Assembly (NCBI GenBank): GCA_013398055.1
Contig: VZRS01012070.1
Span: forward strand, 546,558-610,557
Source: Ifrita kowaldi
Lineage: Eukaryota > Chordata > Aves > Passeriformes > Cinclosomatidae
DNA: 64,000 nt
Direction of reading: 5' to 3'
Part shown: piece by piece, positions 36,001 to 46,588 of the stretch
How positions within the stretch are numbered: the stretch's first letter is position 1
How the letters are laid out: every line of letters begins with the position of its first letter
Position numbers and translations under genes: made by a program
Notes under the pieces: generated by a model
Databases searched by the model: none
Told to the model about the DNA's origin: nothing
Seen by the model: only the letters and a program-made list of their open reading frames with translations

Positions 36001-39000
36001 CATAAAGGAACTGCCTTCAAATGGTTGGTGAGTGCAGAAGGTCAGAAGTGGACTCTGGTTCCCTGCTGGGGGATCAAGTTGTGACCCTTGTCACCACCAC
36101 AAGGCAGCTTATCCCATTTCCACACGGACTCCTGTAGGGAGATTTTCCCAGTCTACCTCTTAAAATCCTTCACATAGGCTGAATATCGACGTTCCAGACA
36201 AGGCAACAGATTGCTCCAAGCCAAGACCATGATGTGATTCTGCTGGTGAGGACCATGGCCAGGCCCCTGCAGCTTTCATTAAATGCCCACATAGGGACTG
36301 CAGCATTGCCCAAGGGAATGAAGCCCCCAGTGGGCTGGAGAGTTGAGGAACAGAAAACAAGGATCCTGGCTATTTCCACTTTTCCCCTCCCTGCCACCCA
36401 AATCAGGCAGCCCAGCCTCCATTTAGTGGGCAGGGATCTGCTCTTGACTCCTCCAGACCTCAGAAGGAGAAGGGATGATGATTTTTCCCAGCTGGATCAG
36501 TATCTGTCCAGGGAAACACAGAAGCTGCATTGTCATGGGCAGTCTGTGAATCTGACCCCAGGCCCCTCCTGCACATTGTTAAGGTCAAGAGAGAGGCACT
36601 GCTTCCTTCAAACTCTGGCTTTTTGTCCCCTTCTTAGTTTGGCTATCCATCCTTGCTCAGTACTTCTTGATATTTAATTTTCCTTCATTGCTCCTACCCT
36701 GTTTGTCTGGAGCCTTCCTAACTTCTTCACCCTCTTCCTCAAGCAGTCCAGGAGCCCAAACTGTTGTGGGAGCAGGTCCCCTGAGGCAGAATGCTGACCC
36801 TCTCTACCTAAAAAATGAATGTTCTTCCACAGTTTTCTTATGAAAAAATAAAAAAGAAAAGCAAATAATCGTGTTCATCAGCATGGTCCACACCTTTCTC
36901 TATGAGTTCCCGGCTTACCAGTCTTCACTCGTATAACTCTCCCCTGAATGTCACACAGACTGGGCCAAGGAGCACAAGCCTTAACCTGGCTGTTCAGTTC
37001 TGAATAAACTCTTCATCAGAGAATTTGACTCTTGGGCACCTCTTGAGCCATTTGGTCTGCTCAGTAAGTTAATTCGGTTTTTCATTTTTCCATTTGATCC
37101 TGTTTCAGATAACCACACACTATTAACTCAGCCAGAAATACAGTTTGCCCTAGGAACTTTTCTTAGGTTTTATAGGAGAAAAACCACTTTTGATCTGAAA
37201 AGCTAAATAACAAAGAAGTTTGAATGGCAGAAAGCAATGAAAGGAAATATCCAAATGTTAAATACTCTTGAAAAACCACATTGGGAAAAAGCCACTGCCT
37301 TATTTTTACTGACCATGCTAACTCTTTTGCCATTCTTCCAGGATGTTCTGTAGTTGGTTTGAACTTTTTCTCCTCCTCTTTCATATCCATCTCTGTTACA
37401 TCTTAATTCTTTCTTAGCAAGCCATTTTAGCAATCTGTGGGGGAAGCAGAACAGGATAGTAGGTGATATTTTCTTGAAAGTCATGACATCACTCATTTGT
37501 AATGGAGCAGGAGTGCTGAAAGCAGCACTGCCTCTCCCTCCCTCAGCAGCGGGAAGTCAGCTATCTAATCTGGTTGTACACCCCTACCAGCTCTCCAGGC
37601 TGCCTGCCCCCTCCTCTGAGGAATGCAGGACATGTGTGATCCTGCTGTCCTGCTCTGTCTGTCCCCCACACCCCACCCTGTGGAAGGCATTGGCTCGTTC
37701 CAGCTGAATTTGAGAAACAGGCAGATGTTTCAAGATGCTGAGTTTCTGCAAGAGGTGAATTCAGTTCATATTAGACACTGGATAATACACAGGGAAGAGG
37801 TTGCTAAATGCTATCCTGCTGCTCAGGGAGCTGCTTCTGCAAGTCTCAGCCTGTATGAAAATAGGTTTTATGGACTCTCAAATAAGGTTTTCTGGTTCTT
37901 TAGCACTAACTGAATTGCATGACCTCGATAGCAACCCCAGGCCCTTGTTCTTCACATCCATTACCCCCAGGAAGAGACAGGGGTTACTGTGGGCAGCACC
38001 TGATAAGGTGCTGGATAAGGAGAGAGCTGACAGGGTCACTGTGGCAGGTACACCACTCTCCTGTCGTCCATTGAAATGAACGTGAAGCCTGACTTCATTT
38101 CCACCTTGGTTTCTTCTCTTCTAATCTTCAGTGCAACACTGAAACCATGTTTATTAATGTGCTTTAAAGGCTGCAGGATTTATTATTGCTCACCATTTAG
38201 TGAAACCAGGCAGGCAGTGCCATTGTCTTCTTCCTGCTGGCTGCAGGGAGAGAGGTGCAAGGCTTTGGTGGTGTAAAGCCAGTCCAGGTGTTCTCCTGAG
38301 CCATGGCCCCTTTTTCTTTGGAGGCAATTTGGATTACTTTTTGGTTATTTGGGTATTTTTCCACTTCTGGATAGTCGTTCGTGAGACTGATTGAAACACT
38401 GATCGAAAAGTGAAAATCTATTTGACCTATTCCCATTAAAACCCTGATGGTTTAAGTTTTACTCAGTGTGGGTAAAGCCCTAAGCTTTAAGGAACAGCTG
38501 AGTCTAAAAATACTATCTCTATTTTATGCTAAAAATAAGCTGCTTAGATTTTGATCCACGTTGTTGCTTTTACTTGCCTGGTGATTTCCAGCTTTCAGAA
38601 CTGCAGTGTATGCATCTCCAGTTCTTTCCTCTAGAAATACAAATACTAAAAAAGTTCTTTCAGAAATGAAAAGTAGAAGTTTGAATAAATGGCTCTAAGG
38701 CTAAGTTGAACTTAAAGAAGAATCTTAAAGTGCCACAGGAGTGGACCACATTGCTTTTAGTCTCTCACAAAAAGAATTTTGCTTTTATCTCTTCAGTTCT
38801 TCATTGGCCGGAGGACAGCAGGCATTAGGAACCACAGTACACTGAGGAAGAGGAGGAATTATACTATAGACTTTATGCTCTGTCAAATGTTTTCCTTCAT
38901 TAGAGAGAAACTAATTCAGCACCTCCTTTCCCACCCTCTCTGAGCTGTCCCAGAGGAAACTAAACCTTGTGTGCTCTAAGGATTTCTGGGGTTTCCCATA

Positions 39001-41249
39001 TGGATAATAACATACCTCATGTGGAGTCTCCTTGGGTGTTAGACATGCCCCAAACCCAAGGGGAATGCCTTGTGGCCATGCATCCCCAGCACAGCCACAG
39101 ACAAGCAGAAGAGGGCAACAGAGATGGGGCTGAGACCTGGACAACCACAGACCCATCAGACAGGGTAGTAGGTGACACTGAGGGTGGGAGGCAGAGGAGT
39201 GGACACTTGACACCCGTCTGGGAGAGTGATGTCTGCAAAGCAGGAGATGTGCAGAGCAGGGGCCCTGGGGTGGCCACGGAGACCTAGCTTGTGAGACTGA
39301 CAGAGCTGAGTTTGTTTATGCTGCCATAACAGAGGGTAAAGGAGACACGGGTGCTTTTAGTAAATACCCTGGAGCAAGAAAGGGTTTCATGACGTGGTGC
39401 CAGGCGTAGCAAGGGGTTAGACCCTATGGCTCTGATGGGCTGTTCCAGTCCTGTGCCCTGCATGGACCAGTGGGAGACAGAGCAGGCAAGAGCAAGCAGC
39501 ACCTCTTAGGGAGAGTCCACCACCTTCAGAGTACCTTTCCTGCAGGTATTTCCCAAAGAAATTTTAGTATGTTCGGAAACATCTTTCCTGACATTGGCTA
39601 ATGGTGGAGTGGGGTGAAAAGTGTGCCAGGGGAGCCATGAGGCCAAAAGATCCATCTCCATTTTTATTCCTGTTGTTTGTTCACCCGTCTCCTTCCCACC
39701 ATTTCCTGCTGTGACGAGGTGGGTCCGTCTGTCCGTCTGACACGCATTCTTCTCGCACAGCTCATTCACTTGTTCCCACTGTTCAGTTTATTTTCAGGGA
39801 ATGATTATTCAGTGACCTCCTATGTACATGCTTCTGGAAAAGTCTTGTGGTATAGATTATGGCTCCATTGGCAGCATTGTCAGGAAAAAGTTGTACTTGG
39901 CAGTCACAGAAGATAATTGTAATACAAATCATGAATTCCAGCTCCTTTGTACTTCCCGCCCTAAAGAGATATTTTCATGTGTGGCGTAAAATGGTCCTTT
40001 CAAAAGGTAGAGTCTGACAGTCCGTGTGTGATGAAAGGAAAATTAGCCTCTTGTCAAACAACTGTATAATTTTTGTTCATTATATGTTTAGGGTTTGGGG
40101 TTTTTTCCGACTGAATGCCAGAAAGCAGTTCAATAACAGCAACAGCAGTTCTCCTAGCTTTGCCACATGCAAGCATCCAGAAACCATGAATAAAGGGACC
40201 TGGAGAACTAGCAAGAATGGCTCTAAAATCATTATTTTCTTAAATAAAAAATAAATACTATCTTTTTTTTTCATTGCCTTTTGGAGGTTTACAGAGTTCA
40301 TGGTTTTGAGCCATTTCCTGGGATCAAAATATTTAGAAATGTGCTTTTTCTAAACCTCAAATTTTCAGGCAGTCACATAACTTCTGAAATGAAAATTCAA
40401 GATACAATTCTGAATGCCATCAGAGCTGATGCACCAAAAGGTGTTCACGCAGGGGAAGGCATCTGGACCTTCAGCACCAGCATTGTCTCTGGGAGAATGC
40501 ATCCTAGCTTCAGGACTTGTGAAGAGCACTTGTGGAAGCTGCTCTTGGAGCCACAAAGCAGCATTCACATCACAGATGGACTCTCTCCAATCTTTTCTCC
40601 CGGAGAGCAATCCTGGTGCTGGGGGTGGGTGGGGAGCAGGGTGCCTCCCCAAGGAAAAATGTCTCAGGAAAAGACATGGGGAATCAGGATGTGTAATCTC
40701 TAATTCTGCATGCATGCACACCCAGCAGGCATAGCCCCAACCCTCATCCCACTGGCATCCGTACTATCTGCCCACCCTTCTGCCTCTGCAGGATTTAGGG
40801 ATTGCTTATTTTCCCCTTGAGATGCTTGTACTGGTTGTAGTGAAATGTGCTGCTTTAGGAATGCAGCCTGATGTGGGCTCCTCCTTGTACATATTGGAAG
40901 ATTCACTAAAAAATAAGGCATAAAATCCACTGAGGAATGCATGTGATTCGATTATACAGCAGCAATTCCTCATCCCAAGTGCCTAAGCCATGGCACGGAC
41001 CGGGCTAGTCAGCAGCCTGAACAAAGCAATGCAAGGATTACAGTGGATCTCAGCCAGAATGTGAGCTATAAACCAGTCACACCGCTGTATGTATGACAAA
41101 TCCATACTCAAACATATGGTTGGCAGTATTGCAAACGAAGGGAGTTGTGGACCTGCCAGAGAGAATCCCGGTGACAGCAACAACTCTGATCAATTCACTG
41201 AAAAACGTCATCTACAAGAAAATCTTACAAGAATGGGGCTAGTTTTGTC

Positions 41250-41571
41250 CAGAAAAAAAAAAAAAAAAAGGAAGACAAATGGGCAAGTCTTTGGAGAATA
41301 AATCTTCAGGTTCTGCAGGAAGACGTGACGGACACAAAATAATTGCTGTCTTAAAAGGTAAGGAGAAAGATTTAGGTTGGGCATTGGGAAGATTTGCCGT
41401 GGTTATTAAGGTAAAGAGTGCCTGAGGAGGTTCCTCATCTAGGGAAGACAGGAGAGGTTGTGTAGTATCTGCACACAACGGCAGAGGCAGAGCTGGTTGT
41501 GCCTTAGGAAAGAGAGAAAGACTATGTGATATCTTGAAGTCCTTCCAACACAGCATTCTGTTATTCTGTGA
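41250..41571 (+). mobile_element. old CR1 LINE fragment with internal poly-A
   Basis: The right end (GATATCTTGAAGTCCTTCC then CATTCTGTTATTCTGTGA) matches the CR1 3' end in plus orientation, and TTAGGTTGGGCATTGGGAAG upstream fits an internal CR1 segment. A 17-base A run at 41253-41269 lies near the left edge. The left boundary is poorly defined. The right part of this element falls in the duplicated block, so it appears a second time ending near 41970. Confidence 0.55.
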
Positions 41572-41805
41572 AAAATGCTTAAAATACACCTTGAACACGT
41601 GCTTCCCTTAAATCACTGACAGGCATAGCTACCAAGCCAGGCATTTCTACCGTTGCATGATTTAAAATGACAAAATCATCCTTGTTTTAATATCAGGAAA
41701 CAGAAACAGACACTCTAAAATAGCTCGCCAAAAAGATCTCCAGAACACAGAACACTGATGGAAACTGAGAGCACCTTAAGGTTTAGTCCAAATGATCTGG
41801 AGAGT
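41408..41805 (+). repeat. 398-base duplicated block, copy 1
   Basis: This block, starting AAGGTAAAGAGTGCCTGAGG and ending GATCTGGAGAGT, is repeated base for base as far as I can read at 41807-42204, an offset of exactly 399. The two copies are separated only by one N. It includes the 3' end of a CR1 element and unique intron sequence. Confidence 0.95.
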
Positions 41806-41806
41806 N
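41806..41806. other. single-base assembly gap (N)
   Basis: The only ambiguous base noticed in the window. It sits precisely at the junction of two identical 398-base blocks, which indicates that two contigs with overlapping ends were placed next to each other instead of merged. Confidence 0.95.
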
Positions 41807-42204
41807 AAGGTAAAGAGTGCCTGAGGAGGTTCCTCATCTAGGGAAGACAGGAGAGGTTGTGTAGTATCTGCACACAACGGCAGAGGCAGAGCTGGTTGTG
41901 CCTTAGGAAAGAGAGAAAGACTATGTGATATCTTGAAGTCCTTCCAACACAGCATTCTGTTATTCTGTGAAAAATGCTTAAAATACACCTTGAACACGTG
42001 CTTCCCTTAAATCACTGACAGGCATAGCTACCAAGCCAGGCATTTCTACCGTTGCATGATTTAAAATGACAAAATCATCCTTGTTTTAATATCAGGAAAC
42101 AGAAACAGACACTCTAAAATAGCTCGCCAAAAAGATCTCCAGAACACAGAACACTGATGGAAACTGAGAGCACCTTAAGGTTTAGTCCAAATGATCTGGA
42201 GAGT
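41807..42204 (+). repeat. 398-base duplicated block, copy 2
   Basis: Identical to the block at 41408-41805. Copy 2 continues on the right into unique sequence (TCTCTGATTCTTAATACC), whereas copy 1 is joined on the left to unique sequence (GGTTATT). This is the arrangement expected of one true copy read from both contigs. Confidence 0.95.
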
Positions 42205-43740
42205 TCTCTGATTCTTAATACCTGAAGTAGGCATTTTTGACAAAACTGTGATCAAAGTAGCTCTGGGCATCATCTCATATCTGAGCCTCACAGAAGTATG
42301 AAATATTTCTACTCCCACAGTCTGTGTTACGTTACTCTTCAAGACAGATTGTGTCACGTTTGTCACACATGGTTTGCTCTTGCCCTGAATGTTTTTGCAG
42401 CCACTGGCACTGTTGCAAAGCAAGTATAAAACACCACCAGGCTAATGCAGTGCCTTCTTCTGTTCCATGATTCCTAATGCAAATGACTCTGCAAGGCCAC
42501 GGGGAGCTGGGCTCTCCTGTTTTATGCATAGTTACCTGTCACTCTATCTGCACGGGCTGCTTTCAAAGGCCTCTTTGTCTGCAAGGTAAACTCAGCCTGG
42601 AGATGATCTCAGAGTTGAAATCCCAGCCAAGGGAAGTCATCAGGCTACAAAACCCACAAAGTTAAAAATACAGGGAGCACTGGAAAATCAACAGGAAACA
42701 ATTTCTGCTGACTGAAGGTTTTAGCCTTCTTCCAAACACCAGCTAGCAGCGGCCTGTTGGATGGGACAAAGCAGCTACATGAAAGCAGCAGCATTCCTTA
42801 ACTTTGTCTGTCAAAGCAGAAGTGAATGCCAGGAAAAGGTCAGGATTGCTCCTCGGCTCTGATTGTAGATCTGGATGTTTTAGGGATGAGATAGCTGAAT
42901 CCCCCAGACCCTCTCTACTCTTCTCTCTCCTTGCCAGGGTTCCCTGGACAATGGTTGCCAAAGGGGATTTCTCCTTTTCTTCTGGCTCTTGACATTAGCA
43001 GGGCCTGAAATTGGTCCTGGCAGTTTGGCATGAAGTACTCACCAGCTCGGGGGTTCTCAGGCCAGTTTGCAGGTCAGGTGTCTGAGCACAGCTTTGTTTG
43101 GCCTGACTGCCTCAGGGAAACGCCTGTCACACCAACTTAGTTAGGCTATAAGTGCCCCTCATCGAATGAAGATTGTCCATTTTCACTCCCAGCAAAGAGG
43201 AGTGCTAAGCTCTTTACTACAAACCATTATGGAAAAAAAATATGGAAGAAAAGCATAAAAACCATGAAAGCACAGACCTAAAACTTCCCTTTCTTGCCCT
43301 GATGTTCACATCAGATGGTGCATTCCTCAGCAGCAGAAGTTGGAGGTCCAGCTCGACAACACTCTGCTCTCAGAGCAGGACATCTCTGAGGCATATGGAG
43401 ACACAGAGGTGGGAAAAACATCCTTTCATCTCCCCTGTCCACACAGCCTCTGGAGCTAATGTGTAAATTAGCAAGGGTGCCTTGACCCAGTGGGGAGATC
43501 ACTGATGGTGCCCAAAGCATCTGATCTTACTGAATTTGTCCAAGGCGGACTCCTTTCTCCTTAGATCTCCTGAGATTTTTCAAATGTATGGAAGGCAGGT
43601 GCCTTTTAGGGGTACGTGTTTTCTTGTCTCTGATCTGATAGGGTCACTGAAGAAGCGTGGCTGTGGCCAAGGCGACACAGTGCAATCTCTCACGAGTAAA
43701 ACCCAGGCAGTCACCTGAACCACTGCCAATGCCCCCCTGT

Positions 43741-43771
43741 GAGTGTCTGTGTGTGTATGTGTTTGTGTTTG
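43741..43771 (+). repeat. short GT-rich simple repeat
   Basis: GTGTCTGTGTGTGTATGTGT and following bases form an imperfect GT run. Confidence 0.75.
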
Positions 43772-44474
43772 AAGCAGAATTTATTTCTTGGCAACAGGAA
43801 TTTTCCCCCTCTTTTCATTGTAATTAGGAGTTACAATGATGTTAGATCATGTAAGGGTGTTGCTTTAAAAAGTTTCCGCAGGGCCACAGACATGAAATCT
43901 CATTACGTCATCGGGTCACCAGTCCGCAGCCACTGCTTTAAAATTATGTGGATTTTAAAAAAAGAAAGTTGGAAATGATTTTTTCATTTGTCGTCTGGCC
44001 TTTGAGCCTTTACAGGTGCACCAGTTCTCCATTGGCAAGTTTTTTCCATGAGTTCATGAGGACAAAGCACACTTTTTTTTCCCCCCTGCCATTTTTTTGG
44101 CCTTTTTTTAATGTATAAAAGTTGTTCCTGGCACTATCTTTCGGTTCCAGCTAATAGAAGTAGCAGAAGAACATTAAACAGTACAAGGATCTCAATAAAA
44201 TCGTAGGTGTTAGCAGCACCATCTGAGTGTTCTGGTATTAGATAGCTACTGGTTAGAAGATGATTTTGCTGCTGCCCAGTCTTCCTCATACTAAGTCAGA
44301 AAAACTGCCTGAAAAAGGAAGGGGAAAAAAATCTGCTCAAAGAGAGAAGACTGTATTTTCTGCCTCAAAAAATTAAACCTGTTTATTTATATTTATATCA
44401 CAGGCACTAATTTAATGTCAGATTTTGAATCTGTCCAGGTACATTTACATCATGTTAGAAAGGGAGGACCTGCA

Positions 44475-44590
44475 TGGCACACTAGGACATTCTAGTTCAA
44501 GGTTTACTCATTTGCTCATCAAGACCAGAGTTAGGATTTGAAGCCCAAGACAAACTCTGATCAGGTAATCCTGCCATCCTCCTACTGAGA
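44475..44590. repeat. possible ancient MIR-type SINE core
   Basis: CCAGAGTTAGGATTTGAAGC followed by CCAAGACAAACTCTGATC resembles the inner part of MIR (CAGAGCCGGGATTCGAACCC). The similarity is weak and judged by eye, and MIR copies in birds are few and old. Confidence 0.25.
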
Positions 44591-45060
44591 GCGGCCTGAG
44601 ACCACCAAGCCTTGCTGGCACTCCAGTCAGGATTATCACCTCTCACCCAGCCAGTCACTCTGATTTCTGTCCTAACCTTCACTGACATCATCTGCAGTCA
44701 CAATCACCCCTGTGCCTTTTGCTCCCCACAGCTGAAATATCCCTTGCCAACCTTTTCAGCCTTCTAAGTGGCACCTCTTTTAAAATACAAAAAGTTTTAA
44801 TGATTGAGCAGCTCGGTTAATAGCCTACCCAGCTTTGCTAACTCTTTAATAGTAAAAATCTTAATAAGCAAATCACATCAGGTGACCTCTGCTTATCACC
44901 TTCCTGCAACATAATGAGGTTTAAAAAGGTTTAAATCTTTTTTATTAGGTTTAATAGCTGGCCAGTGGCACAGCAGCCAACTCAGACATGATTCTGAATT
45001 GATGTCTCCAAGTGGAAACTTGGAATTTGAATTCAAATGACCTTACCTCTTTTTTTTAAA

Positions 45061-45099
45061 TTATTATTATTATTGTTGTTGTTGTTGTTGTTGTTGTTA
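45061..45099 (+). repeat. compound TTA/TTG microsatellite
   Basis: About four to five TTA units are followed by about eight GTT units, next to a T-rich run. It is likely polymorphic in length. Confidence 0.95.
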
Positions 45100-45267
45100 T
45101 TTCCTGCATGCATTTTTCAGCTTGCTCATTCTTAATTCCTTCAGTACTCATTACTGCAATAAGCCTAATCCTGTGTCCCTTTACACCTTGAGTGTGGGAG
45201 CCATAAATACTTCTGCAGTCTCTCAGGGCAAACCAGCTATAATTTGATCTCCAGTTGTCTCACAGAA

Positions 45268-45300
45268 AGAAAAAAAAAAAATTAAAAAAAAAGAAGGAAA
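45268..45300 (+). repeat. A-rich low-complexity tract
   Basis: Two A runs separated by TT, then GAAGGAAAGG, about 95 bases before SYN3 coding exon 3. Confidence 0.85.
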
Positions 45301-45395
45301 GGCACATTCCAGACGAAGAAAACTCTGCGTCTGTGTCCTTGTGTTTGTGTCTCTGCCACCCCTGAGTAACACTTTGTCCTTTTGCTCCACTCCAG

Positions 45396-45487
45396 GCCGA
45401 GTTCTCCGAGTTGAACCTGGCTGCTTACGTCATGGGTGGCTGCATGGTGGACATGCAGGTCATGAGGAACGGCACCAAGGTGGTCAG
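45396..45487 (+). CDS. SYN3: SYN3 coding exon 3 (Ala126 to two bases of Arg156)
   Basis: The 92-base exon encodes AEFSELNLAAYVMGGCMVDM followed by QVMRNGTKVV and the first two bases of an Arg codon. It continues the PF02078 fold of the C domain. AEFSELNL is shared by synapsins, while GGCMVDMQV is characteristic of SYN3; SYN1 and SYN2 differ at these positions. The acceptor is TTTTGCTCCACTCCAG ending at 45395 and the donor is GTGAGG at 45488. A degraded CR1 retroelement begins only about 420 bases downstream, in the same orientation, so the intron has taken insertions close to the exon without visible damage to the splice sites. Confidence 0.96.
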
Positions 45488-45910
45488 GTGAGGAGCACCA
45501 GTTGGTCTTGAAAACTGGGCTGTCTGGATCAATTTTGGGGCAAGCAGGTTGGACTCAGGGGGTGACAAGTGTCTGAATCAGGGCAGCACAGTTCTGTTGG
45601 CTTCAAAGATTCTTGGAAGTGGTGAAAAGACTGGCCTGACTCTGGTGGGTTTGTATCAGGTCCCAGGTGCACATTATGCTGTGCAATCATTGTTTCCAGT
45701 CTAGACTCTTCGTACAACAGCAAATGCCTCCTTCTCAGGTTCTTTTTAGCCTCCAGACTCCCAATAAAAGGGACAACAGATCTTCTTCTCCCTTGATTTT
45801 TCTTGCTTCTCTGTCAACTCACCTTCATTTTAAACAGTGGCTCTAATTCATTAGCCTACCTGACTTAGGCCCTGATCCCAGTGGACTACCCTTGCAATAG
45901 CCGCTAAGTC

Positions 45911-46588
45911 CAGATGATCAGACCAAGAGCAGCCCTCAGGGGAAGGACTTGGAGGTGTTGGAGGAGAGAAGCTTGACATAAGGCAGCAGTATGCTCTCAC
46001 AGCCCTGAAAGCCAGCCACATCCTGGGCTGCATCCAAAGCAGTGTGGGCAACAGGGCGAGGGAGGGGATTCTGCCCCTCTGCTCTGCTCTGGTGAGACCC
46101 TGCCTGCAGTGCTGCATCCAGCTCCGGGGTCCCCAGTGTAAGAAGGACATGGACCTGTTAGAGCGAGGCCAAAGGAGGGCCATGATAATCATCAGGAGGC
46201 TGAAGCACCTCTCCTGTGAAGACAGGCTGAGAGAGTTAGCGTTGCTCTGCCTAGAGATGAGAAGCCTCCAAGGAGACCTTGTAGGAACTTCAAGTACCTA
46301 AAGGGAACCACAACAGAGTTTTCCAAGGCCATGTAGTGATGGGACAAGGGGGAATGGCTTTAAACTGAATGAGGGTAGATTTTTTCCTTTATTGTGAGGG
46401 TGGTGAGGCACTGGCACAGGTTGCCCAGAGAAGGCGTGGATGCCCCATCCTTGGCAGTGTTCAGCATTGGATGGTGCTTTGAGCAACCTGGTCTAGTGTG
46501 AGGTGTCCCTGCTCATGACAAGGGGGTTGGAGCTCTGACCTTTAAGGTCGCTTCCAATACAAACTATTTGATGATTCTGTGATCCTGA
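45911..46588 (+). mobile_element. 5'-truncated CR1 LINE with reverse-transcriptase remnant
   Basis: This is the longest mobile element in the window, about 680 bases. Its left half encodes the degraded carboxy end of the CR1 ORF2 protein; the stretch KKDMDLLERGQRRA, followed by a leucine- and arginine-rich region, is readable in the frame at 46044-46301, but earlier and later parts need frame changes. The right half is the CR1 3' untranslated region, ending GATGATTCTGTGATCCTGAT. It lacks the reverse-transcriptase catalytic core and the endonuclease, so it cannot move on its own. It lies about 420 bases downstream of SYN3 exon 3 in the same orientation. Confidence 0.92.

Larger units (their letters stand above)
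34990..45395 (+). other. SYN3: SYN3 intron 2, with assembly gap and duplication
   Basis: Bounded by GTCAGT and CCACTCCAG. It contains a CR1 fragment on the minus strand near 35812, a second on the plus strand ending at 41571, a 398-base duplicated block around the single N at 41806, a TTA/TTG microsatellite at 45061-45099 and an A-rich tract near 45268-45300. True length is probably about 400 bases less than the 10406 bases shown. Confidence 0.9.

Noticed and set aside
40465..40495. REST/NRSF RE1 site (TTCAGCACCAGC) in SYN3 intron 2
   Set aside because: Only the left half-site fits; the right half needed for the canonical element is missing.
41239..41997. Two minus-strand frames sharing the same peptide as a small gene family
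   Set aside because: They are the same sequence seen twice because of the duplicated block around the N, and they overlap a CR1 fragment.
46044..46301. 85-codon frame as a host gene
   Set aside because: It matches the CR1 ORF2 carboxy end and lies within a truncated CR1 copy.
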